NCBI GenBank assembly: GCA_035559595.1
Contig: DATMBF010000029.1
Coordinates: 1-49,862, forward strand
Direction of reading: 5' to 3'
Origin: DATMBF01 sp035559595
GTDB taxonomy: Bacteria > Bacteroidota > Ignavibacteria > UBA10030
DNA: 49,862 bases
This document shows positions 32,140 through 40,800 of this stretch, in pieces. The translations under genes were made by a program, and so were the position numbers. The notes beneath the pieces were generated by a model. It searched no databases. It worked only from the letters and a program-made list of their open reading frames with translations, and had not been told where the DNA came from. The first letter of the stretch is position 1, and the number at the start of each line of letters is the position of its first letter.

Positions 32140-34059
32140 ATGAAACTGGAGCTCTTGATAGGTTTTTTACTCCCGGCATTTCTCTCGTTCGCAGTGACCC
32201 CTTTAGTCATTGCAATTGCCCATAGAATCGGTGCCATCGATCTGCCGAATGAGCGAAAGATTCACAAGCACCCGATGCCGCGTCTCGGGGGCTTGGGAAT
32301 CTATTTCAGCATGTTCCTTTCGCTCTTGGCGTTTTCTCTTCTCGCGCCGAATATCGTTCCTTTGGGTTCACTCTCTTCTTCGAAAGTCATCCTCTTCACT
32401 GCAGCTGTAACGCTTATGCTCGCGGTTGGCATCGTCGATGATCTCAAACCGCTGTCTCCGTTCCCGAAACTCATTGTTCAAGTCATCGCCGCAACCATGG
32501 TGTATGGAGGAGGATTTCGAATTTCCACGGTTACAGACGTGGTTGGCCTCGAGCCGATGTCCATTGGACTCCTCGATTTTCCTGTGACGCTACTATGGAT
32601 TGTCGGGGTCACCAATGCGTTCAACCTCATCGACGGATTGGATGGGCTTGCCGCCGGGGTTGGGATTATTGCCGCAACAACCATTGCCGCTGTTTCAATC
32701 ATGAATAGTGACCCTGCATCCGCCTTCATGGTGCTTGTGCTTGCGGGTGCTCTGGCGGGCTTCCTCCCATACAATTTCAACCCCGCGAGGATATTCCTCG
32801 GAGACTCGGGAAGCCTGGCCACAGGATTCTGCCTCGCGGTGTTCTCCATAGAGAGCTCAACCAAAGGCTCAACAGCATTTGCGATTCTGGTCCCTGTTTT
32901 CGCACTGGGTCTCCCTCTTATGGATACAGTTCTCTCCATGGCCAGACGATTCCTCTCTTCTTTGATCAGTACCAATGGTGAGAATGGGTCAATACTCAAA
33001 AAACTCTCCTCGATGTTCTTGCCGGACAGAAGACATATTCACCATCAGCTGGTTGCGCTGGGACTTTCTCACAAGAACGTCGTTCTTCTCCTTTATTTGA
33101 TTTCGTGCAGCTTTGGCGTCGGTGCATTCATCATCACCACTGCCAACAACCTTGGTGCATCGCTGGTCCTTGTGTGTATTGGTGTGGCCACAATCGTCGG
33201 GGTTAGGCAACTCCAGTATCGGGAAATGGCAATCCTCCGGAATGGCATGTTGCTCCCGATTTATGACACCCCGCTTGTTCGTCGTAGGCTCTTTCAGGGG
33301 TTCCTTGACCTCGCTTTCATTGCCATTTCGTTTGTGGGGGCACAAGCTGTATTCACACTTACAGAAGGGAACCATCATGCTTTTCGATATCGAGATGTGC
33401 TGCCCTTGGTCTGCGGCCTGAAGCTCTCAATGTTCTCCCTCTTTGGTTTGTATAAGGGGACATTCCACCTGGTAGGAATTGGCGATCTCTTGAGAGTCAT
33501 CAAGGCTGTTTTGCTGACATCATTGCTGAGCGGAATCATTTTGAACGTGCTTCCCACGACCGCCGGAATCATCTCATTGCCGATGCTCATCCTTGATACG
33601 TATTTTATGCTTTCCCTCGTGGTTCTTCTGCGCGTTTCGTTCCCTGTCCTCAACTACTTGTTCAAGCGAGAGATCCAAGGAGACAAGCAAGTACTCATCT
33701 ATGGTGCGGGCAACGATGGTTTACTCGCACTCCAGCAGATGCTCAGTGCACCCTCAATGCGTCGAACACCAGTTGGATTTCTTGACGATGCAGCAGAGTT
33801 AGAAGGCAAAATGGTGAATGGGTATCCCGTCTTTGGAAGTCATTGGAGACTTCCTTCCCTATTAAAAAAGAGACAGGTCGACGAGATTGTTATTGCCAGC
33901 GAGAATCTTAAGCCTGAGAACCTTCACCGCCTGCAGCAGCTGGCATCGCAATATGGCATAGTTCTGAAACGCCCACGTGTCACTCTTGAGGACTTCTCAT
34001 TCGAACGCAAGAAACATGGGCATCATCGAGTCCCTCGCAACGAAACGGTTTTAGCATAG
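32140..34059 (+). CDS. WecA/MraY-type sugar-phosphate transferase fused to a CapD-like N-terminal domain
   Basis: 639 aa. Residues 1-355 form a polytopic phosphoglycosyl transferase of the WecA/TagO family: PNERKIHKHPMPRLGGLGIY (36-55), catalytic DD pair in GIVDDLK (100-101), VTNAFNLIDGLDGLAAG (157-173), ARIFLGDSGS (metal/UDP binding) and RRHIHHQL (about 300). It attaches a HexNAc-1-phosphate to undecaprenyl phosphate and so starts the glycan. From about 380, four membrane spans and a Rossmann domain (VLIYGAGNDGLLALQQML, PVGFLDDAAELEGKMVNGYPVFGS) match the N-terminal part of CapD/PglF/WbpM nucleotide-sugar dehydratases, without their catalytic SDR domain. SD GGAG precedes the ATG. It is the last gene of the operon. 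Confidence 0.88.
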   Translation: MKLELLIGFLLPAFLSFAVTPLVIAIAHRIGAIDLPNERKIHKHPMPRLGGLGIYFSMFLSLLAFSLLAPNIVPLGSLSSSKVILFTAAVTLMLAVGIVDDLKPLSPFPKLIVQVIAATMVYGGGFRISTVTDVVGLEPMSIGLLDFPVTLLWIVGVTNAFNLIDGLDGLAAGVGIIAATTIAAVSIMNSDPASAFMVLVLAGALAGFLPYNFNPARIFLGDSGSLATGFCLAVFSIESSTKGSTAFAILVPVFALGLPLMDTVLSMARRFLSSLISTNGENGSILKKLSSMFLPDRRHIHHQLVALGLSHKNVVLLLYLISCSFGVGAFIITTANNLGASLVLVCIGVATIVGVRQLQYREMAILRNGMLLPIYDTPLVRRRLFQGFLDLAFIAISFVGAQAVFTLTEGNHHAFRYRDVLPLVCGLKLSMFSLFGLYKGTFHLVGIGDLLRVIKAVLLTSLLSGIILNVLPTTAGIISLPMLILDTYFMLSLVVLLRVSFPVLNYLFKREIQGDKQVLIYGAGNDGLLALQQMLSAPSMRRTPVGFLDDAAELEGKMVNGYPVFGSHWRLPSLLKKRQVDEIVIASENLKPENLHRLQQLASQYGIVLKRPRVTLEDFSFERKKHGHHRVPRNETVLA

Positions 34060-34096
34060 CAGCCGCACGATGATTCTAAGTCAACTTCACAGATCT

Positions 34097-34529
34097 ATGG
34101 AATCTGAGAACTCAACACTGATGCCTGAGGGTCTTAAGATTCTCGCTCCGATAAGCCCTGGGTACTCGGCTTCTTATTCAGGTGTACCACGGACCGGCTG
34201 CGTATGCAATTAAACACAATCCAGAAGCATACAAGAAGGCGATGAAGAAGGTCTACTTGGATAAAGAACGAGAAGCTCGAGATGGACATGACGGAACATG
34301 GGTTGCTCATCCTGACCTTGTAAGCGTGGCTCGAGAGGTCTTCGATGGGCACACGCAGAATCACCATCAAATCCACGTTAACCGCGACGATGTCTTCATC
34401 ACGGCAAAAGACCTTCTCCGAATCCCCTCAGCTGATATTCCACCGTGCGCGGTCAGTGCGAGTGTCAACGTTGGGCTTCAGTACCTGGAATCATGGCTTC
34501 GTGGCAAAGGATTGAGAAACACCACGTGA
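34097..34529 (+). pseudogene. malate synthase remnant with internal deletion
   Basis: Two blocks of malate synthase lie in different frames with most of the enzyme missing between them. The first frame from ATG 34097 reads STLMPEGLKILAPISPGYS, like the usual N-terminus (LP.GVEI..PITPE). The second, from about 34170 to the stop at 34527-34529, reads LLIQVYHGPAAYAIKHNPEA, then DKEREARDGHDGTWVAHPDL and SVNVGLQYLESWLRGKGLRN. The KEREARDGHDGTWVAHP block is the malate synthase signature region. The N-terminal half with the catalytic residues is gone and the C-terminus is also cut. No ribosome site is evident. It is a relic of the glyoxylate cycle in this lineage. Confidence 0.75.
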
Positions 34530-34533
34530 TACC

Positions 34534-35016
34534 ATGAAAACAGTAACGATAGACTTCTTGATTGCTCTCCTGGTACTGCGGCCAGCCCTGTTAAATGCCG
34601 GGGACAGGGTAAGTGTAAGCAATATCCGTTTTGAAGTTGTAAAGAAGAAGGTGTTGGTTTATTACGATCTTCACGGTGAACCGAATTTACGGTATGACGT
34701 CGCATTACTGTTGAAACGCGATGGTGAAAAAAACTTTTCTTACACACCGAAAAATGTTGAAGGGGATATCGGTGAAGGCCTGTCCGCAGGAGTAAACAAA
34801 CAAATCACGTGGGATTATATAAAGGAGTTTCCCGCGGGCTTGGAGGGAAATGATTACTTTTTCCATGTTACGGTTGAGGAAACCTCATCTCAGAATTACT
34901 GGTGGGTTGCCACAATTGCTGTTGGCGCGGGACTCCTTGGAATACTCCTCTACCTAAGTCCAGAACATCAAACCAGTGGTAAGCCACAACTTCCGATGCC
35001 GCCCGGTCGCCCGTAG
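34534..35016 (+). CDS. exported protein of unknown function
   Basis: 160 aa, family not identified. Residues 1-22 resemble a signal peptide (MKTVTIDFLIALLVLRPALLNAG), a beta-sandwich-like section follows (VSVSNIRFEVVKKKVLVYYDL, SYTPKNVEGDIGEGLSAGVN), and a hydrophobic segment near 120-140 (WWVATIAVGAGLLGILLYLS) precedes a proline-rich tail. The pattern VYYDL.GEP...Y.V.L.L.R with a DIGEG..AG.NK.I.W centre recurs, in my experience, in secreted proteins of this phylum, but no function is attached. It starts 5 nt after the malate synthase remnant and ends just before a hairpin. It may form an operon with the two large T9SS proteins downstream. Confidence 0.7.
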   Translation: MKTVTIDFLIALLVLRPALLNAGDRVSVSNIRFEVVKKKVLVYYDLHGEPNLRYDVALLLKRDGEKNFSYTPKNVEGDIGEGLSAGVNKQITWDYIKEFPAGLEGNDYFFHVTVEETSSQNYWWVATIAVGAGLLGILLYLSPEHQTSGKPQLPMPPGRP

Positions 35017-35017
35017 C

Positions 35018-35042
35018 CATCGCGTTCAGCTCACGCGATGGT
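35018..35042. other. perfect 9-bp stem-loop after the 160-aa gene
   Basis: CCATCGCGT pairs with ACGCGATGG around a 7-nt loop (35027-35033), two bases after the stop codon and about 65 nt before the next start. No T-run follows on either strand, so it is not a standard intrinsic terminator. It may act as an mRNA end or processing hairpin. Confidence 0.5.
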
Positions 35043-35106
35043 GCGGGAAACCAAGCCTCAACTGTCACTCTGCAAGTACATATGTGATAAAGAAAGGAGA
35101 GTCGAG

Positions 35107-37884
35107 ATGTACACACGTCAGGTTGCTGCCTTCTTGCTACTTTCTTTCATTTTCTGTGGAAGTTTGTCTGCACAAACCCACTTCCGGTTTGCTTCCCAAA
35201 CGGGAAACAACGCAACTGTCGCTGTTCCCCTAGCAGCGAATCCAAACATTAACGGAACTCCTCTCGCCCCGGGGGATGAAATAGGCGTCTTTACTCCTTC
35301 AGGATTGTGTGTTGGCGCGGTTGTGTGGAATGGGGCAAATGTCGCTATTACGGTTTGGGGGGATAATGATCAGACCACAGAAATTGATGGAATGAGAGCG
35401 GGGGAAATAATTAACTATCACGTGTGGCGGCAATCGACAAATACAGAGTATGCGAGCGTCTCGGTAACATATTCCCTTGGCGATGGAATCTATACTCCAA
35501 ACGCTCTGTACACACTTTCTTCGCTCAACGCAACAGCGCCCCCCGCGCCACCAACACTTGCATCTCCCACGAACTCTGCCACGGGATTACCAGTATCGAT
35601 CACTTTTTTTTGGAATGCGGTGAGCTTTGCGAGTGTGTATCAGCTTCAGGTTTCCGCGGACTCGACCTTTGCCACGCTTGCCGTGAATGCCGATGGCCTT
35701 ACTGATTCTTCGTTCAGCAACGGGAATTTGGGACACTACACAACATATTTCTGGCGCGTGCGGGCATCAAACTCTGGGGGTCCGAGCGAATGGTCGCGGG
35801 TCTGGAGTTTCAGGACAATTCTTGCCGCACCGTTCTTGCAAACACCTGCGAACGGGTCCCGAGGCCAGCCACTAAGTCTGGCCCTACGTTGGAACCCCAC
35901 ACCGGGCGCAACGGCATATCGGGTCCAAGTGTCGACAAACTCCACCTTCAGCTCCATGATTCTCAACGACAGTTCTTTGACGACACCATCAACAGCCATC
36001 GCTTCACTTCAAAACAATACAATCTATTTTTGGAGAGTCAACGCAAGAAACACAGAGGGAACAAGCGCGTGGTCTGAAGTCTGGAGCTTCAAAACGATCC
36101 TTCCCACTCCAGCATTGCTCGCCCCCTCGAATGAATCAACCGATCAACCCACCACGCCCACATTGAGCTGGAGCAGTTCTCCGGAAGCCACCAGCTATCA
36201 TCTCCAGCTTTCGTCCTCTGCCTCGTTTTCTCCGTCGGTTTTTGAAGACTCAACACTCACCGTAACGTCGCGGAGTGTAGGCCCGTTAGCAAATAGTGCG
36301 ACATACTTTTGGCGCGTTAGGGCAAAGAATTCTGAGGGGATAACGAATTGGTCAACGACCTGGAGCTATACAACTGTGCCACCTCCACCGCCGGGCCCTC
36401 TGCTGGCCTCTCCATCCAACGAGGCTATTGGTCAATCCACAACAACAACGCTGAGATGGAACGCGGCAACCGGCGCAACACACTACCGGTTTCAGCTCTC
36501 AACAAGTCCATCTTTTGCTTCCATTGTCTTGGATGATTCGACGCTCACAACAACCTCCTTTGAGACTTCCTCGTTACAAAACGCTACGAAATACTACTGG
36601 CGTGTTCTTGCGAGAAATTCTGGAGGGTCGAGCAACTGGTCGGACGTTTGGGAATTCACAACCATCGGTAGCCCGATGACGCACGGCATTCGCCTTTTTC
36701 AAGGTTGGAATATGATCTCAAGCTATGTTGGGCCACAGGACTCATCGCTTGACGGGCTAACTTCCACAATAAGACCGAACATGGTGATCGTGAAGAATGG
36801 CATGGGAGAGGTTTACTGGCCAGTGTTTAATATCAACACAGTTGGAGATTGGAACTATCGGCATGGGTATCAGGTCTACATGCAAGCTGCCGATACTCTC
36901 CCCATCCCCGGCAACGAACTCATTCCTACCCTTGAACCCCTTCCTCTTATCCAGGGATGGAATTTGATCGGTTATTTACGGAACTCTCCCCTCGTGATCG
37001 ATTCCGCCCTTGCAACGATAGCCCGTCAGCTCGTCATCGTGAAAAACAACTCAGGACAGGTGTTCTGGCCGGAGTTCGGAATTAACACAATTGGATCAAT
37101 GATGCCGGGCCAGGGATATCAGGTGTATCTCTCGCAGGCATCGGCACTTACGTATCCCGCCAACAGTCAATCTTCAAGTGGCAACACGCTTACAAAGTCC
37201 GTAGCAGCTAATCCCTCAGCGCCAGTGTATTTTCGTGTGGCTGGGAACACAGGAAACAATGCAACCGTTGCCCTACCGCGAACTGCAGATCCGAAGGTTG
37301 GCAACACCTTGCTGGTGGCTGGAGACGAGATCGGAGTGTTCAATAGCGAAGGCCTTTGCATAGGAGCGGCGGTCTGGACAGGGTCAAACACAGCCATAAC
37401 GATTTGGGGAGACAATGAGATGACTACAACAAGGGAGGGGATGCAGGTCGGCGAGGAGATGGAATATCGTGTCTGGCAACGTGAAACGAACCAGGAATTC
37501 AAGAACATAACCGTCAGCTATTCGAGGGGGAACGCTCGCTATGCCCCAGACGGAATCTATGTGCTGTCGACCTTTCAAATGACCGGAACAACGGAAACCG
37601 AAGCAAGTCGAGTACATCCGACAGAATTCGGCTTGGATCAGAACTTTCCAAATCCGTTCAATCCAACCACAATCATCTCCTATCAACTGCCAACGCGTGT
37701 TCCTGTTCGTCTGGTGGTGTTCAACATTATTGGCCAGGAGGTGGCTGTCCTTGTGAACACAGAACAGGAAGCCGGTTCCTACAGAATCGTGTTTGACTCA
37801 AGTTCTCTGCCCGGAGGCGTTTATCTCTACCGGCTTACCGCGGGGGACTTCAGGCAGACCAAAAGAATGATCCTTCTACGATAA
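35107..37884 (+). CDS. T9SS-secreted multidomain FN3 protein
   Basis: 925 aa from ATG 35107 with GGAG about 9 nt upstream. A signal peptide (1-23) is followed by an N-terminal domain of about 120 residues (24-140), then four FN3 domains (about 145-520). Two repeats of about 80 residues each open with GWNxI (near 523 and 613; FQGWNMISSYV, IQGWNLIGYL). A second copy of the N-terminal domain follows (about 707-826), and a T9SS type A sorting domain (from about 840; LDQNFPNPFNPTTIISYQLP) ends in LPGGVYLYRLTAG. Role: surface or secreted adhesin-like scaffold; no catalytic domain seen. It is a paralogue of the next gene, with which it shares the N-terminal domain and FN3 array type. Confidence 0.9.
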   Translation: MYTRQVAAFLLLSFIFCGSLSAQTHFRFASQTGNNATVAVPLAANPNINGTPLAPGDEIGVFTPSGLCVGAVVWNGANVAITVWGDNDQTTEIDGMRAGEIINYHVWRQSTNTEYASVSVTYSLGDGIYTPNALYTLSSLNATAPPAPPTLASPTNSATGLPVSITFFWNAVSFASVYQLQVSADSTFATLAVNADGLTDSSFSNGNLGHYTTYFWRVRASNSGGPSEWSRVWSFRTILAAPFLQTPANGSRGQPLSLALRWNPTPGATAYRVQVSTNSTFSSMILNDSSLTTPSTAIASLQNNTIYFWRVNARNTEGTSAWSEVWSFKTILPTPALLAPSNESTDQPTTPTLSWSSSPEATSYHLQLSSSASFSPSVFEDSTLTVTSRSVGPLANSATYFWRVRAKNSEGITNWSTTWSYTTVPPPPPGPLLASPSNEAIGQSTTTTLRWNAATGATHYRFQLSTSPSFASIVLDDSTLTTTSFETSSLQNATKYYWRVLARNSGGSSNWSDVWEFTTIGSPMTHGIRLFQGWNMISSYVGPQDSSLDGLTSTIRPNMVIVKNGMGEVYWPVFNINTVGDWNYRHGYQVYMQAADTLPIPGNELIPTLEPLPLIQGWNLIGYLRNSPLVIDSALATIARQLVIVKNNSGQVFWPEFGINTIGSMMPGQGYQVYLSQASALTYPANSQSSSGNTLTKSVAANPSAPVYFRVAGNTGNNATVALPRTADPKVGNTLLVAGDEIGVFNSEGLCIGAAVWTGSNTAITIWGDNEMTTTREGMQVGEEMEYRVWQRETNQEFKNITVSYSRGNARYAPDGIYVLSTFQMTGTTETEASRVHPTEFGLDQNFPNPFNPTTIISYQLPTRVPVRLVVFNIIGQEVAVLVNTEQEAGSYRIVFDSSSLPGGVYLYRLTAGDFRQTKRMILLR
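35560..36660 (+). repeat. tandem array of four FN3 domains
   Basis: Four protein-level repeats of about 90 residues within the 925-aa T9SS protein, each with a consensus like P.LxxPxNxxxxxP....L.W and F.T at the end of the fold. DNA identity between units is moderate. Confidence 0.8.
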
Positions 37885-37893
37885 GAACACTGC

Positions 37894-40800
37894 ATGAAGG
37901 CACGATGGATTACTTTCGCGGCTCCATTCGTTGGAGTTCTTGCCTGGGGATTTTTCGATCCGGCTTTTGCTCAGACTCATTTTCGCTTCACGTCCAACAC
38001 CGGGAACAATGCAACGGTTGCCGTTCCCATAACGGCAAATCCGAACATCAACGGAGCTCCGCTTGTGGCGGGTGATGAGATCGGGGCATTTACACCGTTA
38101 GGACTGTGTGTCGGGGCGATTGCCTGGAACGAAGTGAACGGTGCGATCACAGTATGGGGTGACAACGACCAAACGCCCGAGGTCGATGGCATTCAGGGCG
38201 GCGAGCGAATCCACTACCGGGTCTGGAAACGATCCACCAACACAGAATTTGCAGGCGTGAGCGTCACGTACTCCAGGGGAGACGGGACCTATACTCCCAA
38301 CGGCTTATATGTGCTCTCATCTCTGAATGCTACCGCTCCACCCGAACCCCCTCTCCTCCAGGAACCCGCAGACGGTGCCATCAACGTTCCGACTTCGCCA
38401 AGCTTCTCGTGGAACGCTTCAAACTACGCGACGGCATATCACCTTCAGGTCTCTTTAGATACGACCTTTGGCTCCACTGCCATTGATCGGGATGGAATCA
38501 CTGGAACATCATTTACCGCCTCCGGCTTAGCTAACAACACGCGATACTTCTGGTGGATGCGGGCATCCAACTCGGGTGGTTACAGCAGCTTCTCTCCCCG
38601 TCGCTCGTTTACAACTGTCGCGGGACCGCCATCCCCGCCAGTTCTTCTCTCTCCTCAAAACGGTTCTGTAGATCAACAGCTCTCATTGATGTTAAGTTGG
38701 ACCGCTTCCGCTGGAGCAACTTCCTACAGAGCACATGTGGCGACAGACTCAGGCTTCAATTCAAGAATTGTTGATACGACGGGGTTGACTTCAACATCCC
38801 TCTCTATAAGCGGTTTAAGCCGAGGAACAACATACTTTTGGAGGGTGAGAGCTGTGAATGAGGGTGGAGAAAGCTCTTGGTCAACTCGGTGGAGTTTTGT
38901 CACTCTTCCGAATCCTCCCCTTGCTCCGACACTCTCTTCGCCTTCTGATGGCTCCATCAACCAACCCACAACATTGACGCTCACCTGGAATTCTTCATCC
39001 GGGGCATCCTTCTACCGACTTCAGGTTGCAACGATGTCTGATTTCGCTGCACCATTACTGGACGATTCCACATTGACAGCGACATCCCGACAGGTGAGTT
39101 CCCTCGCCAACAACACACGATACTTCTGGAGAGTCAAGGCAAGAAACGAAGGGGGAACTAGCAACTGGGCTACGGCTTGGAATTTCACGACAGGACAGGT
39201 AGCACCTTCTGCTCCGACGCTAATCGCCCCCACCGACGGAGCATCAAATCAGCAAACAAATGTGACCTTGCGATGGGGTTCCGTATTGACTGCAACTTCC
39301 TATCACCTGCAGGTCTCAATGAGTTCCGTGTTTTCTCCCTTAACGTACGAGAGCAGCACAATCACCGACACCACACAACAACTCTCAGGATTAGAAAACG
39401 GGAAAACGTATTTTTGGCGCATACGGGCAGCAAATCAATCAGGTTCGGGACCTTGGTCTTCAGTTTGGAGTTTCTCAACCGCTGTCGCCGTTCCAGCTGC
39501 ACCGACTCTCGCAAGTCCTCCTTCCGGCGCCATCGACCGGCCGCTTACGCCTCTCCTCTTCTGGAATCGGTCAACCGGCGCTACATCATATCGTGTACAA
39601 ATTTCAGCGACATCCTCGTTTAACAACCAGATCATTCTGGACACAACGCTCAGCGATACCACAAAACAAGCATCCGGTCTCTCTTTTGGAACAACGTACC
39701 ATTGGCGAGTGAATGCATCAAATGCCAGTGGGACGAGCAATTGGTCCAACATTTGGAATTTCACAACCGTGCCGGAACCCCCCGCCGCTCCAACACTTTC
39801 CTCACCTCCCAATAACGCGACCAATCAGCCGACGGCGTTGGATCTTCAGTGGAATGCCTCTACTCGAGCATCTTCCTATGAACTGCAAGTTTCCACCTTC
39901 TCGACGTTCGACACACTCACAATCGACCGAAGCGGCATCACGACCACATCTTCGCCTGTCAGCGGACTTCGTCACAATACATCGTATTTCTGGCGAGTCC
40001 GAGCGACCAACGCCGGTGGAACGAGCCTATGGTCAACAGTCTGGAGATTCACTACGGCTGTTGCCGATCCGCTCGCACCAAGTCTGGTATCACCACCGAA
40101 CGGAGCCACGGGTATAAGTGTCAACGCAACGCTGGAATGGTCGGCAACACTTGGAGCTACGAGTTATCGACTGCAGCTTTCAACATCGACAAGCTTCACG
40201 ACTCTAATCATTGATGAGGGGGGAATCACATCAACAACAAAGAGTTTAACAGGATTGACATCGGGAACGACCTACTATTGGAAAGTTCAGTCAAACAACT
40301 CGGCCGGATCAAGCGGATGGTCAACTGTGTGGAGTTTTACGACAGCCTTTAATCCACCGTCCGCGCCAGCATTGCTCTCACCACAGGATAATGCCACAGA
40401 CGTTCCGACTGCTGTAACCCTCCAATGGCAGCCATCTTCGAGTGCCAGTTCATACAGAGTCCAGCTTTCCCAAACGAGTACGTTTGGGATACGCCAGATC
40501 GACCAAGGAGGGATTCGGGACACATCTTTTTCTGTGGCAGGCCTTTCCAATAACGCGAAATACTACTGGAGAGTACAAGCGATGAATCCGGGCGGTACTA
40601 GCGGATGGTCGACAACATGGGCTTTCACAACCATAGGAACTGCTCCCCTCGCACCAAGCCTTGCATTACCCGCGAATGGTGCGACCGGGTTGTCAACGAA
40701 GCTTCTCTTAACCTGGAATGAGGCATCGGGGGCTCAGTCGTACAGAGTGATAGTTTCCAAAAATTCGTCTCTTGAATCGCCCACCCTCGACAGCGTCGGT

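Noticed and set aside
35018..35042. Stem-loop as an intrinsic terminator
   Set aside because: The stem is perfect but no U-tract follows on either strand; reported only as a stem-loop.
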